This document shows, in pieces, positions 1 to 9,394 of a stretch of DNA of 64,000 bases. A program made the position numbers and the translations under genes. Origin of the DNA: GCA-2706205 sp964215955 (GTDB lineage Bacteria; Bdellovibrionota; Bacteriovoracia; Bacteriovoracales; Bacteriovoracaceae). The stretch's first letter is position 1. Each line of letters begins with the position of its first letter. The notes under the pieces are model-generated. The model saw nothing but the letters and a program-made list of their open reading frames with translations, ran no database searches and had not been told where the DNA came from. The stretch is from the NCBI GenBank assembly GCA_964215955.1, contig CAXPDR010000029.1, positions 1 through 64,000 on the forward strand. The letters are read 5' to 3'.

Positions 1-104
1 GCGCAGGGGAAACACCTAGTTACATCTCGAACCTAGAAGTTAAGTCCTGTTGCGGCGAAGGTAGTGCTCGGGGGACTGAGTGTGAGAATAGCAAGATGCT
101 CCCA
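1..104 (+). rRNA. rrf: 5S ribosomal RNA, 5' end cut by the window
   Basis: The segment carries the conserved 5S core (GGGGAAACACC, then CGAACCTAGAAGTTAAG) followed by the GAGAATAG-type loop E and helix region near its 3' end. About 15 bases of the usual 5' end lie outside the window. A strong terminator follows at once, so this is the distal end of a ribosomal RNA operon whose 16S and 23S genes would be upstream. The exact 3' end, near 104, is estimated from alignment by eye with ordinary 5S sequences. Confidence 0.9.
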
Positions 105-114
105 TTATTTATAT

Positions 115-147
115 AAAAAGCCTTCTCCTAGAGAAGGCTTTTTTTTT
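115..147 (+). terminator. Rho-independent terminator of the rRNA operon
   Basis: The arms AAAAAGCCTTCTC and GAGAAGGCTTTTT flank a three-base CTA loop and run into a tract of T residues. It sits about ten bases after the 5S gene and ends only 26 bases before the next start codon. Confidence 0.93.
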
Positions 148-173
148 GCCTAAAAATTTGGTCCAATAGAAAT

Positions 174-2009
174 ATGAAACTTGAAGAATATAAACTATTA
201 TTTAAGCGGCTTTTACTTGCATTTACTCTATATCCTTTTACAAGGATTGCGTTTGTTATTTTAAACTATGAAATTTATAAATCTCTTTCCATCGAGGAAC
301 TTCTTATTCCATTTCTTTATGGATTTCGGTTTGATTTTTCAACCGTTTTAATAGTCAATTCTGTTTTTATTATTCTTAGCTTAATTCCTATAAGACATAA
401 AATCTTTAACTTTTTACTAAAACTTGTTTTCATTTTATCTAATGGGATTGCTATTGGAATTAATATCGTTGATATTGAGTTTTTTAAGTTTAATGGAAAA
501 AAATTAACTGCTGATATCTTTGGAATTGGTGGAGATATGAGTGACCAAATTATTCAAATTTCTTTTTACTATTGGCCTTATGTTTTAGTGATTCTATTAA
601 GTTTTGTTTTCTACTTAAAGTTTTATCCAGTTATAAGTAAATATAGCAATGCTAAAATTTTTCCAATTACTTGGACTCCTTTCATAGGACTAAGTCTTAT
701 TATAATGACTTTTCTTGGAATTAGAGGTGGGCTTCAGATGAGAAGTATTAGTCCAAAACAGGCGTATATTTTCCCAAAATATGTCCAAGGACATATTGCA
801 ATAAATTCTACATACACTTTAGTTCGATCTTTAGAGGCCGAAAAAATTAGGGAAGTTAATTATTTTAAAACATATGATGAAGCAGTGAACTTAATTAAGG
901 GGTTGAGAATAGGTGATACGGACTTTAAAGGGTTAAAGAATTCTAATGTTATTATTTTAATTTTAGAATCTTTTTCTCAAGAGTATATCGATGATGGCTT
1001 TACACCTTTTTTTAGTGAACTTTCAAAGAAGGGATTGTACTTTAATCGAAACCTAGCAAATGGTAGAAGGTCTATTGAAGCATTACCATCTATTCTAGTT
1101 GGGATGCCTTCATTAATTGATAAACCACTTTATCAATCCCAATACCAAACAAATAGTTTTTATGGCCTTGCTTATTATTTAAATCAAGAAGGTTATAATT
1201 CATCTTTTTTCCATGGAGGAAAAAGAGGAACGATGGACTTTGATGCCTACACAAGATCAATTGGAATTCCTAATTATTTTGGGAAAGAAGACTATCCATT
1301 TTCTGAACACTTTGATGGTGCATGGGGAATTTATGATGATAAATTTATGAGTTGGTTTGGAGAGGAGTTGGGAAAGAAAAAAGAACCTTTTTTTAGTACA
1401 TTCTTCTCTTTAAGTTCACATCAACCATATTCAATTCCAAAAGAGTTTAAGAACAAATTTCCAAAAGGGAATTTAGAGATCCATGAGAGTATAGGTTATG
1501 TGGATTATTCTTTGCAGGAATTTTTTAGAAAATACAATAATAAAGATTGGTTTAAGAATACCTTATTTGTGATTACTGCAGATCATACTCAAAAAACTAA
1601 AGGCTTAAGGTATAATAATACTCTTGGTAAGTATCGTGTACCTTTGTTGTTTTATCATCCAAAGCTTGATTTAAGTGACCTTGATAGTAAAAAAGTTACT
1701 CAGCATGCAGACATCATTCATAGTATTTTAGATTTTTTAGATATCGAGCCTAAGCAGAAGCTTCTCTTTGGGGAAAGTGTATTTTCTAAGAACTACGAAA
1801 CGATAAATTTAAGTTATATAAATGGTTCTTATTCTTTATTTTATAAAAATATCTTAACCCGAATGATAGATGGTAAAACTGTAAATAAAAGATATTCAAA
1901 GGACTTACATTCTGAAACTATTCTTACAGGTCAAAAACAGTCTGAAGAGCTTAAAGCTTTGATTCAGTATACTATAAATGGGCTTATTAAAAATCAGCTT
2001 TATCAGTAA
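174..2009 (+). CDS. LTA synthase family membrane sulfatase-fold enzyme
   Basis: This 611-residue protein has about five hydrophobic membrane segments in residues 10-200, followed by a large extracytoplasmic domain of the alkaline-phosphatase/sulfatase superfamily. Family hallmarks are the early metal-binding stretch VIILILESFSQEYID (about residue 257), a nucleophile region NGRRSIEALPS with Ser where LtaS enzymes have Thr, and the late metal-binding ITADHT (about residue 465). Members transfer phosphoglycerol or phosphoethanolamine groups onto glycans or lipids at the outer face of the inner membrane. In a Gram-negative host the acceptor is unknown and is more likely a periplasmic glucan or lipid A than teichoic acid. 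No Shine-Dalgarno sequence is visible. The start lies 26 bases after the rRNA terminator, leaving little room for a separate promoter. Confidence 0.85.
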   Translation: MKLEEYKLLFKRLLLAFTLYPFTRIAFVILNYEIYKSLSIEELLIPFLYGFRFDFSTVLIVNSVFIILSLIPIRHKIFNFLLKLVFILSNGIAIGINIVDIEFFKFNGKKLTADIFGIGGDMSDQIIQISFYYWPYVLVILLSFVFYLKFYPVISKYSNAKIFPITWTPFIGLSLIIMTFLGIRGGLQMRSISPKQAYIFPKYVQGHIAINSTYTLVRSLEAEKIREVNYFKTYDEAVNLIKGLRIGDTDFKGLKNSNVIILILESFSQEYIDDGFTPFFSELSKKGLYFNRNLANGRRSIEALPSILVGMPSLIDKPLYQSQYQTNSFYGLAYYLNQEGYNSSFFHGGKRGTMDFDAYTRSIGIPNYFGKEDYPFSEHFDGAWGIYDDKFMSWFGEELGKKKEPFFSTFFSLSSHQPYSIPKEFKNKFPKGNLEIHESIGYVDYSLQEFFRKYNNKDWFKNTLFVITADHTQKTKGLRYNNTLGKYRVPLLFYHPKLDLSDLDSKKVTQHADIIHSILDFLDIEPKQKLLFGESVFSKNYETINLSYINGSYSLFYKNILTRMIDGKTVNKRYSKDLHSETILTGQKQSEELKALIQYTINGLIKNQLYQ

Positions 2010-2092
2010 GTTGATTAAAAAATAAACACCTATCTAGATAATTATTTCATACAAACTATAATCAATATTCATTAAGCTCTAAACTATTAAAA

Positions 2093-3046
2093 GTGTATTA
2101 TTTAAAAGCTTTTATATTTATTTTCACAATCTCAAATGTTTTTGGAAGTGAAGTCGATCATTATTCAACTTTAGATAAGTCTTTAAAAGATTCAACGACA
2201 GAACTTAACCGGTTTGTGAATAAATCTATAAAAGATATTGTTGATGAACTAAATAAAAAGGGCAGTTGCACTGAGGATATGCGAATTTCAATTGCAGATG
2301 AATTAGTATCCAGATTTCAAGGTCTTGGTTGGAGAGCATTTCCACGTATTGAAACAGATATTGCCGATGAACTTAAAGACAATCAAAAAATTAGTTTAAC
2401 TCAAAGCGAGTCCATTTATAAAAATTTTGGATTTTCTGAAGGTTTTGCTGCTGGATTAGGATTAGCCTGTTGTTCAGATCTAGTAAAAGTAAATAATGTT
2501 AGGGTTGGTACAGATAAGTTAGGCCATTTCTTTTTAGAAGGGTACTATTTTTATTTAGAGTCACTTAAAAAGCAAAAATCTTACTTAGGGAGGTTAGAAC
2601 GCAGCTTTTTAAGCCAGAGGGCCAGGATTGAAGATAATACTTATGCAGAATTAAAAATTCATGCCATTAATAAAATGTCTGAAGAAAATCTTTTTGGATA
2701 TTATATGACAGGGGTTTATTCATATGCAGATAAAATTGCAAATTATGAAGGAACTAATTTTTGGAAAGAATTCTTTTCTAAGAGTAGTAGATTCATTGAA
2801 TGTAATCAGGGAAAAACTATAATAAAAAGTAAATTTGATTGGAAAAACTATGTAAACCCTATGTGGGATGAATCCATCAACTGTAATAAATATGTAGATA
2901 AGGACTCAACCCTTGAAGTAGAAAGTCAGATTCTAGATTCTGATTATGGCAGCTGTCCGAGAAGGACGGATTTATGTGAAGTTGGACGCAAGAAATATGG
3001 AAAGCAGGCTTCGTTTTTAATACATCCTAAATGTTTCAAAAATTAA
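2093..3046 (+). CDS. Secreted protein of unknown function with a TDKLGHF motif
   Basis: The 317-residue product begins with a short signal peptide (hydrophobic residues 4-17, likely cleavage after VFGS or nearby). A conserved-looking central motif, VGTDKLGHFFLEGYYFY, follows a Cys-Cys pair and a glycine-rich hydrophobic stretch. The charged motif with His after DKLG resembles small exported families of unknown role such as DUF2279, but the match is by eye only. The C-terminal part has six or so cysteines, consistent with a disulfide-bonded periplasmic protein. The start is GTG with no clear ribosome-binding site. It lies 83 bases after the LTA-synthase-like gene and may be cotranscribed with it. 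Confidence 0.6.
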   Translation: MYYLKAFIFIFTISNVFGSEVDHYSTLDKSLKDSTTELNRFVNKSIKDIVDELNKKGSCTEDMRISIADELVSRFQGLGWRAFPRIETDIADELKDNQKISLTQSESIYKNFGFSEGFAAGLGLACCSDLVKVNNVRVGTDKLGHFFLEGYYFYLESLKKQKSYLGRLERSFLSQRARIEDNTYAELKIHAINKMSEENLFGYYMTGVYSYADKIANYEGTNFWKEFFSKSSRFIECNQGKTIIKSKFDWKNYVNPMWDESINCNKYVDKDSTLEVESQILDSDYGSCPRRTDLCEVGRKKYGKQASFLIHPKCFKN

Positions 3047-3172
3047 TCTCGAATTTTGTTGTTGTCTTGCGATTAAATAATCACGTAGTTTACATAAAGA
3101 AAAACAAGCCCTTACAGAAGTAAGGGAGTATTTGAATTCACTTTAGTTTATAAGCTAACGACGCGTCATTTC

Positions 3173-3201
3173 TTGTCAGTTTTACTCAGTAAAGTTAGGA
3201 T
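3173..3201 (+). promoter_or_regulatory. Candidate sigma-70 promoter of the leucine-degradation operon
   Basis: TTGTCA (3173-3178) and TAGGAT (3196-3201) are separated by 17 bases. They match the -35 hexamer at five of six positions and the -10 at four of six. Transcription would begin near 3208, about 30 bases ahead of the liuB start. A small hairpin (CCCTTAC, loop AGAA, GTAAGGG at 3109-3126) lies upstream in the same gap and has no T-run. Confidence 0.4.
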
Positions 3202-3239
3202 GATCCATCTTTAAATACTTGAATTATAAGAAGGTAATG

Positions 3240-4853
3240 ATGGAAATTATTGGTTCACACATAGACTCAACATCTGAGTTATTCCAAGAAAATGCAGACT
3301 TTAATCACGCTCTTCGTTCTGAGTTTATGGCCCATATTGAAAAAGTAAAAATGGGTGGTGGTGAAAAGTACGTTGAAAAACATAAGAAAAGAAATAAATT
3401 TTTAGCAAGGGAAAGAATTGATAAAATTTTAGATGATGGCTCTGAGTTTATTGAGCTTTCAGCTCTTGCTGGTAATGAAGTTTATAAAGAAGATGTACCA
3501 AGTGCAGGTGTTGTGACCGGAATTGGAAGAGTTCACGGCATAGAGTGCATGTTTGTTGCAAATGATGCTACTGTAAAGGGTGGTACGTATTTTCCTTTAA
3601 CTGTAAAAAAACATCTAAGGGCTCAAGAGATTGCTCTGAAGAATAAACTTCCTTGTATTTATCTGGTGGATTCTGGTGGAGCATTTCTTCCAATGCAGGA
3701 TGAAGTTTTTCCAGATAAAGATCACTTTGGAAGAATTTTTTATAATCAAGCTCAGATGAGTGCAAAAGGAATTCCACAAATTGCGGTCGTTCTTGGCTCA
3801 TGTACTGCAGGTGGAGCCTATGTTCCTGCCATGAGTGATGAAACAGTTATTGTTAAGGGCAATGGTACAATCTTTTTAGGTGGACCGCCTTTAGTTAAAG
3901 CAGCTACGGGAGAAGAGGTTAGTGCCGAAGATCTTGGTGGAGCAGATGTTCATACAAAAATTTCAGGTGTTGCAGATCATTTTGCAGAAGATGAAGAGGA
4001 TGCTCTGGCCATCACTAGAGATATTGTTGAAAATTTAAACTTTAAAGCTAATGATAAAGAAAAAACCGTAACCAATGTTGAAGATCCATATTTTAGTTCC
4101 GACGAAATATATGGAATTATTCCAAAAGATACAAGAAAGCCGTACGATGTCAGAGAGATTATTGCACGGTTAGTTGATGGTTCTAAATTTCAAGAGTTTA
4201 AAAAACATTATGGTGAAACTCTCGTTTGTGGTTTTGCAAATATTCATGGTTATAAGGTTGGAGTTATTGCGAATAATGGTATTTTATTCTCTGAAAGTGC
4301 TGTTAAAGGTGCTCACTTTATTGAGCTTTGTAGTCAAAGAAAAATTCCTTTATTATTTCTTCAAAATATTACAGGATTTATGGTTGGAAGAAAATATGAG
4401 TCGGAAGGAATCGCCAAGCATGGAGCTAAATTAGTTACAGCTGTTTCAACAGCTAATGTTCCTAAATACACTGTCGTTATTGGTGGATCATTTGGAGCTG
4501 GTAATTATGGAATGTGTGGTAGAGCATATGATCCAAGATTTTTATGGATGTGGCCTAATGCTAAAATTTCTGTGATGGGTGGTGAGCAAGCAGCTGGAGT
4601 TCTTGCAACTGTAAGACAAGATGGTTTGAGATACAAAGGCCAAGAACCAATGACTGAAGAACAGGTCAAAGATTTTAAACAACCAATTCTTGATAAATAT
4701 GAAAAGGAAGGTTCAGCTTATTATAGTACTGCTAGAATTTGGGATGATGGTATTATTCTTCCTGATGAAACTAGAGATACTCTTGGGATGGCTTTAGCAA
4801 TTTCACATAATGAAGAATACGGAGACACAAAATTTGGTGTTTTTAGGATGTAA
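3240..4853 (+). CDS. liuB: Methylcrotonyl-CoA carboxylase, carboxyltransferase (beta) subunit
   Basis: This is the carboxyltransferase half of the biotin enzyme that carboxylates 3-methylcrotonyl-CoA in leucine breakdown. It has the double crotonase-fold layout of acyl-CoA carboxylases: GGTYFPLTVKKHLRAQEIA and the glycine-rich CTAGGAYVPAM oxyanion region in the N-terminal half, then FLQNITGFMVG and GGSFGAGNYGMCGRAYDPRF in the C-terminal half. These signatures fit the MCC beta branch better than propionyl-CoA or acetyl-CoA carboxylase, and the neighbouring liu genes agree. An upstream TTG at 3219 is possible. The ATG at 3240 is preferred because AGAAGG lies five bases upstream and the N-terminus then lines up with other LiuB proteins. 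The stop is followed two bases later by liuC. Confidence 0.93.
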   Translation: MEIIGSHIDSTSELFQENADFNHALRSEFMAHIEKVKMGGGEKYVEKHKKRNKFLARERIDKILDDGSEFIELSALAGNEVYKEDVPSAGVVTGIGRVHGIECMFVANDATVKGGTYFPLTVKKHLRAQEIALKNKLPCIYLVDSGGAFLPMQDEVFPDKDHFGRIFYNQAQMSAKGIPQIAVVLGSCTAGGAYVPAMSDETVIVKGNGTIFLGGPPLVKAATGEEVSAEDLGGADVHTKISGVADHFAEDEEDALAITRDIVENLNFKANDKEKTVTNVEDPYFSSDEIYGIIPKDTRKPYDVREIIARLVDGSKFQEFKKHYGETLVCGFANIHGYKVGVIANNGILFSESAVKGAHFIELCSQRKIPLLFLQNITGFMVGRKYESEGIAKHGAKLVTAVSTANVPKYTVVIGGSFGAGNYGMCGRAYDPRFLWMWPNAKISVMGGEQAAGVLATVRQDGLRYKGQEPMTEEQVKDFKQPILDKYEKEGSAYYSTARIWDDGIILPDETRDTLGMALAISHNEEYGDTKFGVFRM

Positions 4854-4855
4854 TA

Positions 4856-5638
4856 ATGAATTTATTATTAGTTAATAAAATTAAAGAGGGTGTAACTGAG
4901 GTTAAATTAAATAGACCTGAGATACATAACGCCTTTAATGATGAACTTATTCAAGATATAATTAAATGTTTTAATGAGTTGGAGAATGACGATAATACTA
5001 ATATTGTTGTTCTAACTGGTGAGGGACGTTCCTTTTGTGCTGGTGCAGATTTAAACTGGATGAAGTCTATGGTGAATTATTCCAAAGATGAAAATATCCA
5101 GGACTCAAAACAATTATTTAAAATGTTTGAAACAATTAATAACTTTTCAAAGCCAATCATTGGAAAGATTAATGGTCATGCTTTAGGTGGAGGCGTAGGG
5201 TTAGTTGCAGTTTGCGATTATGTTTTGACCCACGAAAAAGCTAAGTTTGGTTTTACTGAAGTTCGACTTGGTCTAATTCCAGCTGTTATTTCACCATTTT
5301 GTATTAACAAAATAGGTGAGTCTCATGCGAGAGCTTGGTTTATGTCAGGTGAAATGTTTAAAGCCAATAAAGCATTTGATTTAGGCTTAGTTCATGAAGT
5401 TACAAGCATAGAAGAGTTCGATGAAAGATTTGAAGAGATTTTAAAGTCCTTTCAAAAAGCAGGGCCAATTGCTGCTAGAGAGGCTAAGAAATTAATAAAA
5501 AATGTTTTGAAATTAGAAGATGATAAACAAAGTGAATATACTTGTAGTGCTATTGCTGAAAGAAGAATCAGTGAAGAAGGGCAGGAAGGAATGAGTGCTC
5601 TTTTGGAAAAGAGAGCAGCAAATTGGATGGAACAATGA
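4856..5638 (+). CDS. liuC: Methylglutaconyl-CoA hydratase
   Basis: This 260-residue crotonase-family enzyme hydrates 3-methylglutaconyl-CoA to HMG-CoA, the step after the carboxylase. It shows the family CoA/oxyanion loops GRSFCAGADLNWM and GHALGGGVGLVAVCD. The stretch FGFTEVRLGLIPAVISPF is characteristic of the LiuC/AUH branch. The gene begins two bases after liuB and its last four bases overlap the start of liuD as ATGA, so translation of the two is probably coupled. Confidence 0.9.
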   Translation: MNLLLVNKIKEGVTEVKLNRPEIHNAFNDELIQDIIKCFNELENDDNTNIVVLTGEGRSFCAGADLNWMKSMVNYSKDENIQDSKQLFKMFETINNFSKPIIGKINGHALGGGVGLVAVCDYVLTHEKAKFGFTEVRLGLIPAVISPFCINKIGESHARAWFMSGEMFKANKAFDLGLVHEVTSIEEFDERFEEILKSFQKAGPIAAREAKKLIKNVLKLEDDKQSEYTCSAIAERRISEEGQEGMSALLEKRAANWMEQ

Positions 5639-7575
5639 TCAAAAAAATATTAATCGCTAATAGAGGTGAGATTGCTTTAAGGGTTATTAAAACTTGTAAG
5701 GCAAAGGGAATCAAAACTGTAACCTTATATGCTGCTGATGATGCAACTTTACCTCATGCTGGTGCTGGAGATGAGAATATCGCTCTAGGAAGAGGACCTC
5801 TTTCTGAAACATATTTAAATCAAGATAAAATTATTCAAATAGCAAAGGAAACTGGGGCGGAGGCAATACACCCTGGTTATGGTTTTCTCTCTGAAAATAC
5901 AGAGTTTTGTAAGAAAGTTAGTGATGCTGGTTTAATTTTTATCGGTCCGAGTACTGAAGCAATCGAGCTTATGGGGGATAAAAAAGAGTCTAAAGTTAAA
6001 ATGGAAGCTTTAGGTATTCCACTAGTCCCAGGTTATCATGGTGAAAATCAAGAACCAGATTTCTTATTTGAAGAAGCCAAAAAAATTGGTTTCCCCGTTT
6101 TAATTAAGGCAACCGCTGGTGGTGGTGGAAAAGGTATGAGAATTGTAAATTCTGAAAGTGAATTTACGGATGCTCTTAATGCCTCAAAAAGAGAAGCATT
6201 GAATGCATTTTCAAATGATAAGGTATTACTAGAAAAGTACATAATTAATCCAAGACATATTGAAGTTCAGTTGGTTTCTGATGGACAAGGCAACCACTTT
6301 CATTTTTTTGAAAGAGAGTGTTCTATTCAAAGACGTTATCAAAAAGTAATTGAGGAAACACCTTCTCCTGCTTTAAATGATGAGTTAAGAGCTTCTGTAT
6401 GTGACACAGCTGTAAAAATAGCGAAAGGAATTAATTATATTGGTGCAGGGACCATAGAATATATTTTGGCACCAAATAATGAATTTTATTTTCTCGAAAT
6501 GAATACAAGGCTTCAGGTTGAACATCCTGTTACTGAAATGGTTACAGGTGTGGATCTTGTTGATCTTCAAATTCAGGCTGCTCAAGGGCTAGCTTTTAAA
6601 TTCAAACAGGAAGATATCAATCAGACTGGTCATTCAATTGAGTGTCGAATATATGCGGAAGATCCTGATAATGAGTTTCTTCCAACTACTGGGCGAATTC
6701 AAAAGATTGAAACAAATCCTGAAACTGATTATAGACTAGATTGTGGTTATAGAGATGGAAATCATATTTCAACTAATTATGATCCTATGCTCGCAAAACT
6801 TATAACTTATGATACGGACAGATACTCGGCCATTGAAAAAATGCAAGTCAGTCTTAATAATGTATTATTCGGAGGAACTAAGACAAATAGAGATTATTTG
6901 AAAAGAGTTCTAGATAATGAGAAATTTATCGAAGGAAATATTCATACCCACTTGATTGAGCAGGATAAAGAAGAGCTTAAAAAGAAAAAGTGGGAACAAA
7001 ATATTGAGGCTCATTTTGTGGCAGTATCTTTAATTTCAGCAACGAAGCCAGTTCAAAACCTTTGGGACAAAAAGTTTAAACAAACCAATAAAGTCATTTC
7101 GATAGATGGAGATGAAATCTCCGTTGTCGTGAACTCTTTGAATCGAAATGGTATTTTATTTTCTTTAGAAGGAAAAAAATATCGTTATGAAACACTTCTG
7201 TGGGAAAAAGGTCATATCGTTTTAGAAAGTAAGGGAGAAATCATTTCATCCCATCTCTTTATGAACCAAAATGGAAGCTTTCAGGTTTTTGTTAATGATT
7301 TTGAGGCGATTGTTGATGTTGCATCAAAAGCGAGAAGAGCTTCTAGCTCTCAGCAATTATCAGAGGGATCTCTTCAAAGCCCGATGCCTGGAAAGGTCTT
7401 TAAGGTATTGAAGAATGTTGGAGATAAAGTTGAGAAAGGTGAGTCTGTAATAATTGTAGAAGCAATGAAAATGGAGCATACAATTAAAGCTACTACTGAA
7501 GGATTAATAAAGGATATTTTCTTTAAAGAAGGTGATCAAGTCCAAGGTGGAGTTTTACTTTGTGAAATAGAGTAG
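5635..7575 (+). CDS. liuD: Methylcrotonyl-CoA carboxylase, biotin-carboxylase/carrier (alpha) subunit
   Basis: This protein carboxylates its own biotin using ATP and bicarbonate and passes the carboxyl group to LiuB. From the N-terminus it has a biotin-carboxylase domain (KILIANRGEIALRV start, ATP-grasp GGGGKGMR near residue 165, EMNTRLQVEHPVTE near 290), a linker of about 120 residues, and a C-terminal biotinyl domain. The biotin lysine sits in VEAMKMEHTI about 25 residues from the end. The ATG at 5635 overlaps the liuC stop as ATGA and gives the canonical MIKKILIANRGE start; an ATG four codons upstream is less likely. The length (about 646 residues) is usual for the family. Confidence 0.93.
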   Translation: MIKKILIANRGEIALRVIKTCKAKGIKTVTLYAADDATLPHAGAGDENIALGRGPLSETYLNQDKIIQIAKETGAEAIHPGYGFLSENTEFCKKVSDAGLIFIGPSTEAIELMGDKKESKVKMEALGIPLVPGYHGENQEPDFLFEEAKKIGFPVLIKATAGGGGKGMRIVNSESEFTDALNASKREALNAFSNDKVLLEKYIINPRHIEVQLVSDGQGNHFHFFERECSIQRRYQKVIEETPSPALNDELRASVCDTAVKIAKGINYIGAGTIEYILAPNNEFYFLEMNTRLQVEHPVTEMVTGVDLVDLQIQAAQGLAFKFKQEDINQTGHSIECRIYAEDPDNEFLPTTGRIQKIETNPETDYRLDCGYRDGNHISTNYDPMLAKLITYDTDRYSAIEKMQVSLNNVLFGGTKTNRDYLKRVLDNEKFIEGNIHTHLIEQDKEELKKKKWEQNIEAHFVAVSLISATKPVQNLWDKKFKQTNKVISIDGDEISVVVNSLNRNGILFSLEGKKYRYETLLWEKGHIVLESKGEIISSHLFMNQNGSFQVFVNDFEAIVDVASKARRASSSQQLSEGSLQSPMPGKVFKVLKNVGDKVEKGESVIIVEAMKMEHTIKATTEGLIKDIFFKEGDQVQGGVLLCEIE

Positions 7576-7578
7576 AAT

Positions 7579-8493
7579 ATGTTTGAAAGTTTACCTAAAA
7601 GTGTAAAAATTGTTGAGGTTGGTCCTAGGGATGGATTACAGAATGAGAAGATATCTTTAAGTTTAGAAGATAAACTTAAGTATATTCATTTGCTTACTCA
7701 ATCAGGATTGAAGAATATTGAAGCTACAAGTTTCGTTCGTGCTGATAGAATACCTCAAATGGCAGATGCCAAGAAACTCTTTAGTGCATTAAAAAAAGAA
7801 AGCAACTTTTCTGATTTTAATTTTCCTTGTTTAGTTCCTAATATGAAAGGCTTTGATCTTGCTTTAGAGGCAGGAGTCGAAGAAATATCTTTATTCTCAG
7901 CAACAAGTGATGAATTCACCAAAAAGAATATAAATTGCACTGTAGATGAAAGCTTTGAACGGATGGAACCCGTATCTAAAGAAGCGATAAAGCATGGCCT
8001 GAAAATTAGAGGCTATATCTCAACAGCTTTTGGTTGTCCTTATGCTGGCCTAATGCCTGCTGATGATCTTGTTAAGGTTGCAAAAAGGTTTTTGGATTTA
8101 GGTGTTTATGAAATAAGTATTGGCGATACAATAGGAGTTGCAACACCGTCTCAAGTTTATGAATATATTTCAGCTTTAAAAGTTATTATGCCTGTTGATA
8201 AAATTGCCATGCATTTTCATGATACGAGAGGAATGGCCCTGGCAAATATTTTAGTTTCACTAGAGCAAGGTATATCTGTTTTTGATTCTTCTTCAGGAGG
8301 TCTTGGAGGTTGTCCTTATGCAAAAGGGGCAACAGGAAATATTGCGACAGAGGATGTACTTTATTTGATGAATTCTTTAGGTATTGATACTGGAGTTGAC
8401 TTAGGCAAACTCAAAATAGCATCAGACTTTATTTTAGAAAAAGTTGGAAAAGTTAGTCCTTCAAAATATTTTCAAACCTTAAATAGGAATTAA
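7579..8493 (+). CDS. liuE: Hydroxymethylglutaryl-CoA lyase
   Basis: This 304-residue TIM-barrel enzyme splits HMG-CoA into acetyl-CoA and acetoacetate, the last step of the pathway. Recognisable parts are the opening EVGPRDGLQNEK with the catalytic Arg-Asp pair, the metal-binding MHFHDTRGMALAN, and the active-site loop SSGGLGGCPYAKGATGN with its catalytic Cys. It begins three bases after the liuD stop. No mitochondrial-type extension or membrane segment is present, so the protein is cytosolic. Confidence 0.92.
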   Translation: MFESLPKSVKIVEVGPRDGLQNEKISLSLEDKLKYIHLLTQSGLKNIEATSFVRADRIPQMADAKKLFSALKKESNFSDFNFPCLVPNMKGFDLALEAGVEEISLFSATSDEFTKKNINCTVDESFERMEPVSKEAIKHGLKIRGYISTAFGCPYAGLMPADDLVKVAKRFLDLGVYEISIGDTIGVATPSQVYEYISALKVIMPVDKIAMHFHDTRGMALANILVSLEQGISVFDSSSGGLGGCPYAKGATGNIATEDVLYLMNSLGIDTGVDLGKLKIASDFILEKVGKVSPSKYFQTLNRN

Positions 8494-8495
8494 GT

Positions 8496-9305
8496 ATGAG
8501 TTATGATTCAAAATCTAATTTAATTTTAAAATATGAAAATAACGTTTTGTGGATCACTCTCAATCGAGCTGAAAGTAGTAATGCATTTTCAGATGAGATG
8601 ATTAAGTTCTTAGTTGAAACTCTTGAGCAAGCTGATGAAGACAATGATATAAGATGTATTGTTATTACTGGTGCTGGTAAGCACTTTTGTGCTGGTGGTG
8701 ATGTTAAAGCAATGCAGACCAAGTCAGGAATGTTTGCAGGGGAGTCCAATGAGTTACGTGAAAGATATAAAAGAGGAATTCAAAAAATTCCATTATGTTT
8801 TGAAAGGCTATCTACCCCTGTCGTTGCCATGATTAATGGTGCAGCTATTGGTGCAGGACTTGATCTAGCTTGTATGTGTGATATTAGGATTGCTAGTGAA
8901 TATGCAAAGTTTGGTGAAACTTTTACCAAGCTAGGCTTAATTCCAGGTGATGGAGGGACTTATTTTTTACAAAGAATAGTTGGTTTTGGAAAGGCAATGG
9001 AATTAACTTTAACAGGTGAAATTATCAATTGTGAAAATGCAAAAAATATCGGACTAGTGAACTATGTCGTAGGGGCAGATCAATTACTGAGTAAAACTCA
9101 AGAGATAGTAGATAAAATTATTTCAAATGCTCCAATTGCGGTTCAAATGGCAAAGCGTTCATTAATTTCCAGCTATAGAAGTGACCTACAGACAAGCCTA
9201 GACATGCTTTCAGCTTATCAGGGAATAACTCAAAGAACATCTGACCATTTTGAAGCTGTAAACTCTGTTTTTAATAAAAGTCAAACAGATTTTTCTCACA
9301 AATAA
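8496..9305 (+). CDS. Enoyl-CoA hydratase/isomerase family protein
   Basis: This 269-residue crotonase has the oxyanion loops KHFCAGGDVKAM and GAAIGAGLDLACMCD. At the two positions that carry catalytic Glu in classical enoyl-CoA hydratase it appears to have Asp (GLDLA) and a non-Glu residue (FGETFTKLG), although LIPGDGG offers an acidic residue nearby. It is therefore more likely an isomerase or specialised crotonase than a standard hydratase; its substrate cannot be named. It is the last gene of the liu operon (two-base spacing from liuE) and may act on a later or parallel acyl-CoA intermediate. Confidence 0.8.
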   Translation: MSYDSKSNLILKYENNVLWITLNRAESSNAFSDEMIKFLVETLEQADEDNDIRCIVITGAGKHFCAGGDVKAMQTKSGMFAGESNELRERYKRGIQKIPLCFERLSTPVVAMINGAAIGAGLDLACMCDIRIASEYAKFGETFTKLGLIPGDGGTYFLQRIVGFGKAMELTLTGEIINCENAKNIGLVNYVVGADQLLSKTQEIVDKIISNAPIAVQMAKRSLISSYRSDLQTSLDMLSAYQGITQRTSDHFEAVNSVFNKSQTDFSHK

Positions 9306-9394
9306 TTAATACCATTTTTTTTAAATTTCATTTTGACATTCATCATCAATATTTGCGAAAATTAATTATTAGAAAATATTACGTGGGAAGATTA

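Noticed and set aside
3568..3801. Minus-strand open frame inside liuB, and similar frames antisense to metG, uvrD, typA and the large lipoprotein genes
   Set aside because: They lie wholly inside well-supported genes, lack ribosome-binding sites and family resemblance, and are by-products of codon use on the other strand.
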